DNA of 64,000 bases, taken from NCBI GenBank assembly GCA_029224185.1, contig CM055188.1, positions 13,149,497-13,213,496 of the forward strand, in the 5' to 3' direction. Origin of the DNA: Karalla daura. Lineage: Eukaryota > Chordata > Actinopteri > Chaetodontiformes > Leiognathidae. Position numbers and translations under genes: made by a program. Below are positions 49,535-63,507 of the stretch, in pieces (the first letter of the stretch is position 1; each line of letters opens with the position of its first letter). The notes below the pieces were generated by a model. The model was not told the DNA's origin. It worked only from the letters and a program-made list of their open reading frames with translations, and made no database searches.

Positions 49535-52500
49535 CAGAGAGACAGAGAGAGAGAAATAGATAGTTAGGAGAGAGATATAGAAAGATAGACAGAAACCCCC
49601 ATTGGGAAATTCAAAGGAACAGGTAAATGGGAATTTGAATGAGATATTCAACTTGTGAAAAACAATGATCAGATTATTGTCTTATTTAGAATAAATCACT
49701 ACTGCAAACACTACCATCCATGTCATCTTAGCCTCAGCTTTCCTTTGCTGTGCTGAGGCTAAAAATAATCTGCTAACCAGTTCATCCTCTTCATTATCAA
49801 AACTAGAGGCAAAGCTGAGACGTGTTTTCAAACAGCATTTTGCAATTTTTGTTCAAGGTATATTAGGGTTAGTGCCCACAACTCAGGGGAAGCGTCATGG
49901 ATCTGAGAATTAGGGGGAGAACAGAGAGAGGTGGAGGAAGACTAATGGGTCAGAGGAGAAAAAGATTAGGGAGGAGGGGGAGGAAGTGAAAGAAATCAAA
50001 GAGAAAAAAGGGAGGTGAAGCAAGGTAAGAGGAGGAAGGAGAAGGCAGGAGGTAGATGAAATAAGACTACAGGACACAAGATGAGGGAGGAGGATGAGGA
50101 GGAGGAGAAGGGAAGCATCAGTCTCAGCTCATTAGCATTTAGCTTTGGTGAAACGAGGACACAGTCGGGCTGCATATTCCCCACCCCCTAACCCTGAGTG
50201 TACACACACTTTCTCTTCCAACATAACAGCAGAACACAGCTACCAACGACTGGACAGGACCAGGTTGGAAAAAGATTATCAGATACAATGTATATGACAC
50301 ACACACATACACACACATACACACACTCAACTGCTCTTTTCACAATGATAGGGTGACAACATTTGATTATATGATCAGAGCAGATGGACATATAAACAGA
50401 TAGACAGACGCATGCAGACAGCAGTGACAACCAGAGAGAGACAGATGGCTGAGCAGGCAGGTAGAAAGACATATGAATAGATCTACAGACAGGCAGGCAG
50501 ACGGAGTGAGATGAGTGTGTGACCTTTTCTAACATTCAGTTTATAGATCAGAGCCATCAACATGGATTTTTCTTCCTTCCCTCCTCTCTCGCTCTGTCCC
50601 TCCATCTCTCTCCACCACATGCTGGTTGGTGTAGGTTTGTCTGAACTCTGCAATTCTATATGACATTGATGATTGGTGACTGACACTTTGCAAACTGCTT
50701 GTTATTTGAACTGAAAGCGCTGCTCACCTTAAAGACAAACATCTCCCGTCTGAAGAAGGCCACTGTGTTGAAGTTGCCATCGCAGATGTTGGGTTTGCCG
50801 TTGCCGGGCAGCGCCGGCCGCTCACCAGGAGGCCGCGGGGGTCGTGCGTGCTTGCGCTCAGAGGTGGAAGGTGTCCGTCGAGACGGTAAGGTGGGTAATG
50901 GCCTAGTGGGCTCCAGCATGGCCGTGGGGATGCCTGCAGAGACGCATCGACATGAATTCTTTCAGTGGAGAACAACAGCTAAAATGAGTTAGTGGTGTAA
51001 ACATGTTTCTATGTCGAATCCTATGAGACGAAACGACAAACACCAACATGTTGCGTCGAGATTCATTCATGTGAAGATGGATCGTAAAAAAACACACAGT
51101 ACAACAGAGCGCATGGTATGACACAAAGCAATTGAGGCTGTAGTGACTCTGCAGTGTACAATTTCACACTTTTATTTCATACTTTTATTATACTTTAGAC
51201 CATATTTAATGTCCCAAATCTCTTGATGTTTCAAAAGTAATTAAATGATTGGATGCGATGATTAATATGATGCGGTGGTTGAGCTGTGTTTTGAGCAAAT
51301 GAAATGAAATCTAAGGTCACTGAAATCAATTTTATATATATATACACATATATATACATACACACACACACATATTATACACCTGACAGTAGCTATTTGA
51401 GGCTGAATCAGCCCTAAAGCATCAGTGCAGTTTTCAGGTGAAAAGAGGATTGACTCTCTGCAGATGCAATAATAGGCTCTGTTATCCACAGTGAACCTAA
51501 GTGCAGTGGAAAAACACTGTTGACTGCACTGCCTTGACTCCAAATGTCATGCACGTGTCCTGACCTTTAATGTGGAAATGGTTTGGTTGCTTTGCAGAAG
51601 AAGATAAACGTCCAGCTCTGAAGCTTAATATAAACCATGATGCAGTGAGCCATTCCTGTGGACACTGTGTGAGTTGATGAGCTTAAACAGTCAGCTCTTC
51701 ATGTGCATCCGTGATGGAAATTACTTGTCATCACAAACCCTGCAGACACGTTTCTTCACTTCAAATCTCCCACTTCCAGATTTTAAGATTTCTGCTACAG
51801 GCGAATCATTAGATTCATACACTCTGGAATCCTTCTTGGATAAGTACCAGCATCACTTAAGTGTCATTATTGAGTGTCTCCTGTTTTACTTGGGCAGGTT
51901 TCTGTTCAGGGCTCTTCTACTCATTTTACTTTCTGTCCTTGTATAAATTTTCCTGCAATCTCATGCACACCTGGCCTGGGCAGAACCCTTTAATGTGAGA
52001 GTCTTGACAGCCATTCACTGCAACGCACCATTTCTTTTTGCAGAGCAATCAGGATGCTTCCTCTCCTAGTCTCTCAGATACACACACAAGCAGAGCAGTC
52101 ACACCCACAATCCCACACGCACACATTTTCTTGCTACCCCCTCTTTTGTGCGCACTAGTTTCACTTTTTGAAGTTTGAGGACTTTGAGGACTCTCCTCTG
52201 TCTGGGTCTGGGTACTTTAAATCACTCAATACAATGGTTTGAAGATGAATGAAGGAACCAGTGACGTACCGTAGATCTTCTGGATGCCCTGCAGGTCATC
52301 CAGAGGCAGCTTGAAGTTGTGTGTGTCCATGTACTGATAAAAAGGAGCCATGATGGCACTGGGATCGTTGGAGTGCTCCAAACCCAAGGCATGACCCAGC
52401 TCATGAACGGCCACCAGAAACAAATCATTTCCTGCAGAATAATAAAAAAAGAAAGATTAAAATGGTTGCGACAATATGTAACATAACATACACATAACTC

Positions 52501-55500
52501 AGGAGACATAAGTAATGTCTCTGGGATTATTAACAGGACTCTTGAACACAATAATCTCCTCATGTTATAGTTATGTAGTTATTCCTCGGCAACTGTGTTA
52601 AATATGGAAAAAAAAGCATTTTAATACATTTTTAAGGAGTAGACCACATTTGCCAGTTGTGCTTAACCAACACTGTGGGAGCCTTGTCCATGTGAGAGAA
52701 ATGACAAATTAAAAGCTTACCATATAATTTAAATACAATGATTTTGTCAAATTAATAATAAGTCAGAAAATGCTAGTGGAATACTAGTCATGGTCCTCAA
52801 GAGACATGTATGTCGTATTTGAATTGTAAAGAAGAAAAAAAAACAATCATGATGAGTCAAGGTGAAAGGAGTGTACTGTTTCATCATCCTTCTTTCTTTT
52901 CTATTCAGCCTGGTTTGAAGGCCCAGTGCAGGAAGTTGGAGAAAAAGTGAGCATCAGAAAGCAGCATTATCGCTTTCAACATCACTGACCCTACAGAGTT
53001 TAAAAACGATGATTTCACAGCAGAAAGAAGGCCATAAAAGAGAAAACAGGAAGCACTTTGCCATGCTGCTGACAGGCCTCTCAACAATTTTTTGTTCCCT
53101 TTAAAAAAAAAAAAGAAGAAGAAGAAGAAAACTTGGTTTTCCAAAAAGCCCTGAACACCTCCCTCATGTCTGAGGGAACAAAGCCTCCCTGGTGTAAACA
53201 CGGCGGAAACAACCATAGATGCAACATCAAATGCACTGCAGAGCAAGCCTGTGATGCTGTCAAGGCGGCGGCGGCGTCACATGACGCTCACATCAAAAGG
53301 AGAATTTGCAGCGACAGTGAGCTTGTGAATGTGAAGCTCCCTGTCTTAAAGTCCAGTATGAGCCAGTTCTTCAAATGCGGCTGGTAGACGGGGATTAGGG
53401 CAAACCGTTCAAGAGGAATTCACAACTTCACACACAAAATGAGATTTTACATTCATAATCTGTGAATGTATAAATAATGTGCTGCTGCATGAGGACTGAA
53501 AAATATGCCACATTCAGAGACGACAGACCAGTCGACTTTCTTGTTTCAGAAAATGAGCTGTCATCTCATTGGTCTAAAGCTGACACAGCTGTTGTGATAA
53601 GTATGTGTAGTGGGCAGCGTGCAGAACCATCAGGAAATGAGAGGGATGCGGAGGTTGTGAAAATACTCAGTGTGCATCAGACTAGTTGATGACCATTGAT
53701 GATAGAGGATGATAAAGCTTGGCAGGTTCTCTCGAGAGCACAAATGTTTTGAGAGTCCAGAACAGACCCAGAGGCAGAACCAGAGCTGAATGTGTGAAAG
53801 TGGCGACTGTGGACCAGAAACAACGATGGACTCTTGAATTGCACCTGCTTGTTAGAGGTTGCTCAGCACAGTGTGAAAGACAAAAAGCCAGAAACTGAGG
53901 GAAAAATCCTCACCGAGATGACTAGTCTGAATCTTTTGTTCGAGGACATTCTCTTTCCAGCCTTGAGGCCAGGAGTGAGAAAGAGAAACTTTATTCCTGT
54001 TTCCAGGGAGTGTGAGGAGACGACCTCTCTGTCATCGCATGAGGAGCTGCAACTCTGAGCTGCTGTCAGACACTTAATGACTTTTCAGCTCAGATGAACA
54101 AGTTTCATCCGCTCTGTAATTGATTTGACTCCGTTTGAACCTAATTACGAAACATAATTGTCTCTTCTTCTTTAGCCGTGAACATCTGCTTAAAGCATTG
54201 CTGGCCAACAGCTGATTTACAGACTGAAACCAGCAGGAGAAGACCTTGCATTTGTTCACTGTTCTTCTGATTTCTCATTCTGAGCATGCACGCAGTCAGA
54301 GTGTGATGAGATTTAACAAGCAGAGTCAACCTGTGTGCAGGGGGCAAGCTTTGGAGCAGAATGGGGGCAAAGTTCCTGATTCAAGCTTAAGAAAAATAAA
54401 AACACATTTTTTAAATTTTGCAAATGCAACAGACTACAATGTAGAAACACACAGACAAAGCGTCTTATCTTCGATAGCTCTGTGACTTATCCTCTCGAAC
54501 CCTGACAGAACTTCCCTCAGGGATCAATAAAGTCTTTATCTGTCTCTGTGTCTCTTTCAGTGACTGACTGATGACACATACTGTGCGTCATGTCTTTAAC
54601 AAGATGGAGAGGCACTTAAAGGATGAGGGCAAAAGTCAGGCAGTGCTCAACATTTTTAAGGGGTAATGAATATAACGAAGGTTTTAAGGGAAATGGTGAT
54701 ATTTATGAACAGGCTGCAATGAGGGCAACAAGCTTGTCTCCAATTATGAGTGAAATCTGTCACAGAATCAGGTGTGAGAAAACATTCCCAAAAAAAAACA
54801 GTTTGTTGCTCATGTCTGCCATGACCCACTTTTCCAACACACATTGGCAACAAATTATAGACCTAACAATGACCTAATATCAAAGTAATTGATAGATTAA
54901 GCAGCTTCAAAAATAATTTGTTAGTTTGTTGCAGCTCTTCACGTTTTCTCATCTTATTAATTATCTTACTTCTATCACTTTGTACGTCCCACATGTTGTT
55001 TTACTTCTGCGTTTTTTCGATCCACTCTCCCTCTCAAACACACATTGATCTTGTGCTTTCATCCCTCTCCTCTGACTTCCCTTAAGCTCTCCTTCTTTCA
55101 GCACCACCCTCCTCCTCCTGTCTCTATCTTTTCTCTCTCTGTGTCTTCCGTCGCAAGAATAGATAAAGATGATTTCACAGCACAGTCAGTCACTTCATGT
55201 ACAACGGCTCAAGGGAATTCCCAGCAGGCATCTCTCTGTGGGGTCGTCGCTCTCCTTGCGGTTGGTCTGTCGTCGTCTCCAGTATCCTGCGGCAGCGATA
55301 ACATTTTTCCTCCACCAAGTCTGCTGCTGTGGTCCTCTGCTCGCCGGTGATAAAGATGATGTTTGATATTGCTACGACGAAGGGCGTCTCTCAAAAAAGT
55401 CCCAGTTTGGGGAATCTTGCTTTGTTAGACTAGAGCTGCTCTCCTGCTACCATGCTGGTTGACATGCCAGACACCGGTTGTGGCTCACCAACTAAACTGT

Positions 55501-56460
55501 TTAAGAACAAAGAAAATACCAGCAAAAATTCCTGGTGAGACCGTCAAAAAGTTGTGCAATTTCCCAAGGGCCCGTTGGGGGTAGGAACGTGTTCTTGCGC
55601 TGAATTTGCTTTTTGCTATTTCTCGATTTTATTTTTACAAAGTCTGTAAAATCATCAAAAACAAAGAATGAAGCTTTCCATCCAGATGGCCGAGATGAAG
55701 AGTTTGCATTAATTAAAGTGTTAGGTGTCAAAGTCTGTAAAAACTCACACTTGTTAATAAGAGAGGAGCTGAGATGCAGCAGCTTTAATTTACACCCTGA
55801 CTTCAAGCACTTGTTGTTGGTTTCAGATGGATAATATTTAATCCTCAACAGGCTTTGTGTGTGTGTGTGTGTGTGTGAGAGAGAAAGAAAGAGAGGAAGA
55901 ATGTGTGCATGTGTACGTTTGTGTGTTTCCACCCGTCTGAAGGATTAGTCTCTTTTCTCTCTTTGCAGTTTCTGCATCTTTGCACTTTTTTCTAAGACGG
56001 CACAGTTCAGATAGTCCAGTTGTCTACACTGACATGACGAGGCAAAAACTGTCTCTGTCCTCCTGGTCTTCACATCTCTGAAAGCTACAACACTTTTAAT
56101 TTATTATTAGAGCAATCAGAGGAACAGATCGAGTAAACAAACCAGATAACTGATTCAACTCATGACAACATTTCACTGTAAGTGACACTGGGACAGAAAC
56201 ATTTGTTTGTTGAGATAAAGCTCTGCTCCAGATCAACTGGTTCTAAGCTGAAGTGAAAATTAGGCAGTTTGTCCTTGTGATGTCCTTCTGAAGCTGATAC
56301 CGCGAATTAGTTTCTGTAGCGTCAGAGTACTTTGCCGTCTCACTATCTACCTTCTGATCTTTCAATTACTCTGTGTGTGTGTTTGTGTGTGTGTGTGTGT
56401 TTGAGAGAGAAAGGATTTAAGAGATAAAGTGAGGTTTGTGAGAGCACCTGCACAACTGAA

Positions 56461-56550
<90 letters not shown>

Positions 56551-59500
56551 GTGCACTTTGAGAACAATCAGTTTAACAGTGTAAATAAGGTTCATAGAGC
56601 TTGTGTATGTGAAACTGTTACATTATATGACCTCAATGTATGAATGACAGCATACATGAATACATTATGGAAGAGATTTTTCTCTCACAACTTTAACTTT
56701 GCCTTTAATGTGTGATGGCAAATTTAGAGCTTGTATGTCAAAGCTAATTCTCTTTTGTGCTAATCTCTCAGAGCACATCCCTCTGCCCCTCCATCAGTCG
56801 CACTCTCTCCCTCTCCATCACCACGTTTAGTTATTCCAGCAGAAAGAATCTGGCACAAGTCATTTGTCAAACTGAGATAGAAGAAATGGGGGGAAAAAAA
56901 ATTAAGGGGAGTGTTTCTCTTCCTCAATTTTTCAGACAGTGACTGCAGGCGGGTGGCAACTTGGGACATTTCCACATTTGGAGCATTTCCAACAACATGG
57001 ATTAATCACTGACAAAATGAATAATTTAATCAGTATTTCCTGCCTGTCATTTACTTTTTACTTTTAAATAAATTGACAGAAATACGAAGGTTACCGCAGA
57101 CAAAGTAAAAAATATAGGCACATATCTAAAGACTTAACACATCATCCCTGCACTTCTTTCAACACTGACAGTACAAAATTCAACAGACACGTTCAGATGA
57201 AAGTTTGTGAATGTTTCCCTGAGGATGAACCTGAGTCTCTGGTGTGCCCTAGACAGTGAGATGCTGACTGTGGTGCTAAAACATGCCAGCATTGTCACTG
57301 TCAGATATAAACCAGAATAAGACGATATTCTGGAAAAAAAAAAGGAAACAGGTAAACACCAACTTTCAATTCTCTCCATCAAATAAGTACATATTTTGAG
57401 TAAGCATTAATTGCTGTAAGACATGTTACTGTGTTATCCACTCAGCTATTGAGCTTGTGAAGTTTATATTTGGCGAATCAAAGCTCTCAGTTTGACGGAC
57501 CACATATCACAATCAAAACACAATCAGCCCTGGATTGTCTTACCATCATGGTTGGCATTGCCTAGTGTCCATGGCTCATCCGAGTCAAAGTGTGTATCTC
57601 CTCCGATGCCAGCGCCAGGGAAGTAAGCGTGGGCCAGGAACCCCCCCTCCCCATCAAACGGGGAGCTGTCACCATGGAAACCAGAAGCGAAGAAGATCAT
57701 GATGTCGGCCTCTTTACCCTCGTTCTTGATCTCAGAGTATGGCACCTCCTGGGTGAGAAAAGAAAAAAAAAATTTCTGGGCACTTTTTCTTTACATAAAA
57801 ATAAAATCTGGGATTTTATGCGGCGTAAGAATTTCATTGTTCAGTGTTCCCAGAGGCAGAAGCAAAACAAGAGCAAAATGTAGCGGCAACAGGAGTTAAT
57901 TTTCAGTAATCCTTATATATCTTACATTATCATGTCAAAACAGAAGACCACCTGAAACAAAGCCTCACAACAGCTCCAGTAAAACACTTAACGTGTGGTT
58001 CTCTCTGACCTGGAAGGAGAGCGGGGTGACAGTCTGCCACACGTTGAAGGCTTGCCGGATTGCCCGCTGCGTGTCCTTCTCTCCCACCTTTGGAGTGAAG
58101 TTCGATATGCTACAAGAAAGCAAAGGCAGGGCATTAGTTACAGCGACAGACGGGACAGAGATAGCTCTGTCATATCTGCAGGTCGAAGGGCTGAACAGCT
58201 TCAGAAACATTCAGATCTCACTTCAGCCCTGGTTGCGTCTCACAGCTTTGATCTGACGACATTCCCGCAGCTTCAAAGCCAGGTATGTACAGACGGGATC
58301 TTCACCATGTTCCGCTTGCTCTATGGCAATATACTGACATACGACTTAACAGTAGAGTCCGTAGTCCTGCCAACGGCCTATGAGGCTGTGACAAGCACAG
58401 GGGGGCTTGGAAAATGAGCTGAATGTCAGGGCATCCAATTTGTTCTTTTTCGGGTCATTTTGACCACACAACCTGCTAAGTGGCCTCTCCATCTGCAGAG
58501 TTGTGCTGGCAGTAATCATAATCCCCAGGGAAACGAAATGAAATGGGTGAACGAGAGATTCAAGTGCACAGCAGGGAAGGGCAGGGTAACAAAAGAATAT
58601 TCTCATTAAAACCCTGAGGCCAAAAACACATGTTCCTGTGATAATGCACCTTCAGAGGACAAATCAATGCCCCCGGCACAAAGGAGAACAAAAAAGACCT
58701 GAGTTTTCTGTGACTGTCTGTTTTATGACGTCATTCATAAGCAGATATCTGAGACATCAGTAAAATACACAACAGGATCCACAGAGATTTCATTTGTCCA
58801 GGTCATCAGAAGCAGAGAGCAAATTTCCTTTTGATCTCTTGTATAACTGAATGAAGCGTTTTCCAAAACAGTTGAATAATGCTGCATGACCGGGGCAGGT
58901 ATATACTCTAAATGGACCTTAATGTAAGTTCCATTTTGAACCTAAAGCCTAATTGTTTAGTGAAGTCACTAGCACAGGTTTGCAGCAGTGGTACAGCCTC
59001 ATTCTGATGCATGTGCAGCTTCAGGAGACGAGCGAGACAGAAAGGTCATTACAAAGTAATTGCAGGAGAGGAAATGTGTGGTCCATGTTTGTTCTAATGA
59101 CAGTATATAATTACATGTTTCATTACTCACTGTCACAGTACACACAAAAAAAATATTAAAAAATACTCTTAAACCGTACACATTGGCTGGAGAATAAAAA
59201 AGAGGGAGACACCAGGAAGTGGGGGCAGATGGAGTGATGGGCAGGAGCAGAGAGGGAGGGGGAGGAAAAGTGATGATGAGAGAAAGATGAAGAAGAGGCG
59301 GGTGTGGGGGGGTGGGGGGGTAAGAAAGCAAAGCGAGGGGCCGAGTTCACTCCATACAATCTGTCTCTCAACAGGGGGGCAAATGCTTTGTTCCCAGCCG
59401 GAAAAACACATTATGGAAATAAATATCAGCACATTACACAGTTGCCATAATCCAGCACTCACACATGAGTGCACAACAGCTTCCTGACGGGAATAAATAA

Positions 59501-60353
59501 AAACTCATCCAGCAAAGAAAATAGACATGTTTATTGTACTTTCCATAGTTTATGAGTAGTTTGGCTGTCATGCTGGAAGCAGATGTGTTCTTGTTTTAGT
59601 TGTTATGGAGTGAAAAGAGAAAATATGTTTTGAATGACAGGATGATGACATTTTCACAGACTGAGTGAAAATGAGTTGAGGAAAAACAATTTGCTTTTGC
59701 CAACATTTACTTTTCTTACCAATTGTCTGAGCCTCCGCAGATCTTCATGAGCTCTGCAGAAAATAATAACCATTCATCTATATTTCCTTTCCTTATTTTT
59801 CTGATTCTCTTGGTTCACAGAATTATTGCTGGTTTGCTTGTTCTGTCACATGTTGCACAATTACTCAACCTCTTGTTTCTGTCTAGGGAAATATTTGCAG
59901 CATTTGTCAGTGCTACTGGAAACTGATAAATGTCGGACTGCTTTCATTAAGAATAACATGCAAATGGTGTTAGTGTGTTATTGCTCCCTGTTTCATGTAC
60001 TCCTTGGGTTTTGCTTGAAAAATACATTAATTTCCTCCTACATATACATATGCTGTCTTTTTTTTAACAGATGGCCTTGATATTTAAAGAAGCATAGGAG
60101 CTACAAAAAGTCACCCCATTACTGTCACACTTAAGCTTTGATGCGTTTCTGCGACATGTCTGAATGGACGTGGGCATACACTCACTGTAGACATAAACCA
60201 CCATTTGATATTATTTTTAATGTTTGCTGTCTCGTAAGCTAAATTTTAAGGAGTTGTGTTGTAATAAAATCTTGGGATGATAGTCATTTCGTAACTGTCT
60301 TCATGTAAATGCCCTTTCCAAAATGTATTCATTGGGCCAGCTCCATATGTCCA

Positions 60354-60387
<34 letters not shown>

Positions 60388-60497
60388 CCAGGCAGACATC
60401 TAGGTAGCAGTTGTCTGATCTGAGTAAATGGTGTGGAACGTTATGGGAGTCAGGCCGGCCAAATGACCTGTGGCCAAAACACACAGATGGCCAACTG

Positions 60498-60586
<89 letters not shown>

Positions 60587-62714
60587 CAGAACTTCAGTTG
60601 CATATGCAGAGATGGCAGGCATACACATTCGATGCATTTAAACAACCTGCACTGCACTGCTGGGAATGGAAACGACCGACCTCAAATGGAGATGGGAGGT
60701 ATAAGACTTTGGCAGTAAGTAAAAACCTTTTCTGCATCCCAGCATTTTATGGACTGTAAAAACAAATAGTAGGCTCTAATGAATTATCACATGAACCTGA
60801 ATAACAAACAAGTGCACACAGCTACAATCCAAAGGCCACATTCAGAAAGAACCTCTCGACACAGATGGTCTCACTTTTACAACGAGGACTTCTCTGAAAT
60901 CTTCCTCATCTGTCATGATGTTCAGTTTCTCTTAGGGTGTCTCTATTCAGTCTTCCCTGTGCACACTTTTATTTCCATTCAGCAATTATCTTCCCCACTG
61001 GCATCTATCTACAGCTCTCGTATAGCGAAGGAAGGTAATACACCTTGGACAGTTGGCCTAACAACATGTTTTTGGGCTGTGGGAGGAAATCCATGCACAC
61101 ACAGTAGAACAAGCAAACTCCACATAGAAGCAGCTGAAATCGAACCAACAACCTTCTAACCACTGTGCCACCGCACTTTTATTTTATTTCCATCATCACA
61201 TTGACCCGGCCTGTAACTGGGTTACTTTGAGTAATTAATTCATCTTAATCTTTGGCAGAATTTGATTTGATCAATTTGTATAGAAGTGTGTCAAATTGAT
61301 TCTGCAATATTTCAGAAGTTTCTGTCTTTCTAGATTTTAATGTACATCTCAAGCCATAGTAGAGATGTTTCAGCAAATGCCGCAGTGGCTTGATTGACAG
61401 ACAGATGAATGATACCTGCCCTAGAGCTACAAACAGATGATAACTGCAAAATTCCCACTGATTTCCCACAACAGGACCAGCTGCAGATGCAGATGTCCTC
61501 TTTATGTTTCTGCTACTTTCAACTCCCTTTCAGTCAAATGTGCTTTGTCAGCAGCAAAGTTGCAGAACAATGCAGCCGAAACATCAACATCAAAGTTTAG
61601 CATCTTCCTTGCACTTGCTTGCTCACTTTATCCTTTCTCTCTTTTGCTTTCAGTTCTGTTTTTTTCTCAATTTGCCTTCCTATCCCGAGGCATCAATGAA
61701 AATTTTTTATTTAGAGACATTCAGTTGCATAATCCTGCAGCTACGGCATTGTGCAGTGGGTGATAATTCACAGATGCCAACAGCCCTAAAATTCTTCCAC
61801 ATTTTTGTGAAAAAAAAAAAAATTCTGTCTGTCACTTTTTCCAAGGTGATGGACAAGGTCAGCGACCTTTTCCAAGGTTGCTGTTTTTAACAATGACTCC
61901 TGAAGAAGGAAGTTAGAAAGATGCACAATATAAACAACATATTCTCAGATTCAGATTTCCAGTTTATTTTGCTTTCTTTGCTCTGTAGTCAAGCTCCTGT
62001 CTGTGGCTCTTGCCTTTATGCTCTATGTTTATTTATGAAGCGTGAACAATACCACCTGTGTGGTTTCAGTAGTCTTTTCCTAGTGAATGGTAAACTATAT
62101 GTATGTTGATATGAAGTTAGGAAACACCCCGACTCTGTTTTGTCTCCTCCAAAAAAAACAAATGCAAATTAGCTGCACAAGTGTAATTGATAGGAGGGGA
62201 TGCTGGCGCCTGAGAGGAGGAACAATCAGGTTAAAAACGATCGCAGTGATACAGCGTCAGCCTTCAGGCTGAACCTTGGGCCGGTGCGACAGCTGAGAGC
62301 AGGTGAAACACAAGAATGGGGTTGCTGGAGACTCGAGTACAGTAAGAGGAAACCGGAGAGGAGCATGATCTCATACTGTGGGTTTTATGTAACGATGCAG
62401 AGTGGGCAGCTGGAGAGCTGTGATGCCTTCAGTGTCCTGTGAGAGCAGCGTAATTTACATTAGACCTATAAATCTCTGAGCATAGTGGTATGGAGGAAAT
62501 GGAGAAAAACGAGAGCAAAAGAAAAGAACTACAAATAAATTGTTCATATTAAATGACGGCTCTCAAGTTGTTATTTGCTCATGATTTAATTGTTTGTTAA
62601 GTGTTTTTAGTTCATTATTCATCTATTTTAATGATTACTTATTTCTAAATGTTTTAGAAATAAGATAATAAAATAATAAAATATATTTCATGCGAATACT
62701 ATTTTATACAAAAA

Positions 62715-62772
<58 letters not shown>

Positions 62773-63421
62773 TTAAAGGTTTTTTTCCTCCGATCCAGTT
62801 GCTCAGCAGCTCATGGAGTCCTATTTAGTTTTGTTGGTCTCTGCTCTGTATATGGTGCTTGTTGTTTTGTTTATGTAAAGTGCCTTGTGATAACATTGTT
62901 ATGAACTGGCACGCTAAATGAAATTAAATTTGAAGTTGAAGTTTTAACCTGAATCATATTTCACAATGTAACACTTTTCGTAAGAAACAGCCAAAACAGA
63001 CCCTTACAAGTTTATTGTATGAAAGGGACTGAGTGAAAGAAATTGAGAGAGAAGGGAAGACGAGAGAGGATAAAGAAGGAGGAAACAACAAAGGGAGTTG
63101 AGATGCATTCACCATCCCATGGGATGACTCTTATCTGCATTATAACGATGTTACGGTGCTGAGCCGCCGGGCAGATCATTGTCGCACTGTACAACAGTGA
63201 ACTTCACTGTACGTCCACAGTGAAAGACAACGGGAAGAGGGTGGAGTAAGACAGAGAGACGAGTGGGTGGAGGAACTGCAGGGATATGAGATGCATTTGG
63301 GATCTCGTGGGATGCAGCTAATTTACATTAGCTGAGTTCACACAGTGAGAGAGATGAAGAGAGAAAGAGAGACAGAGTCATGGAGAGAGGGCGAGGAGGG
63401 TGAAGAAAATAGATTCAAAAT

Positions 63422-63507
<86 letters not shown>

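Larger units (their letters stand above)
49208..50727 (-). other. mmp24 intron with simple repeats and purine tract
   Basis: Holds CA/TA/TAGA repeats (49425-49560) and a purine-rich stretch (about 49905-50115) of GGAGGA-type units. No exon seen. Confidence 0.75.
52432..57543 (-). other. mmp24 intron (5.1 kb)
   Basis: Separates the two catalytic-domain exons that carry the structural-site region and the zinc motif. It holds a retroposon tail (54495-54545), GT/CA arrays (55856-55876, 56463-56547) and no supported exon. Confidence 0.75.

Noticed and set aside
53133..53387. 84-codon plus-strand frame in an mmp24 intron
   Set aside because: Begins in A-rich simple sequence, has no recognisable domain and no supporting splice signals.
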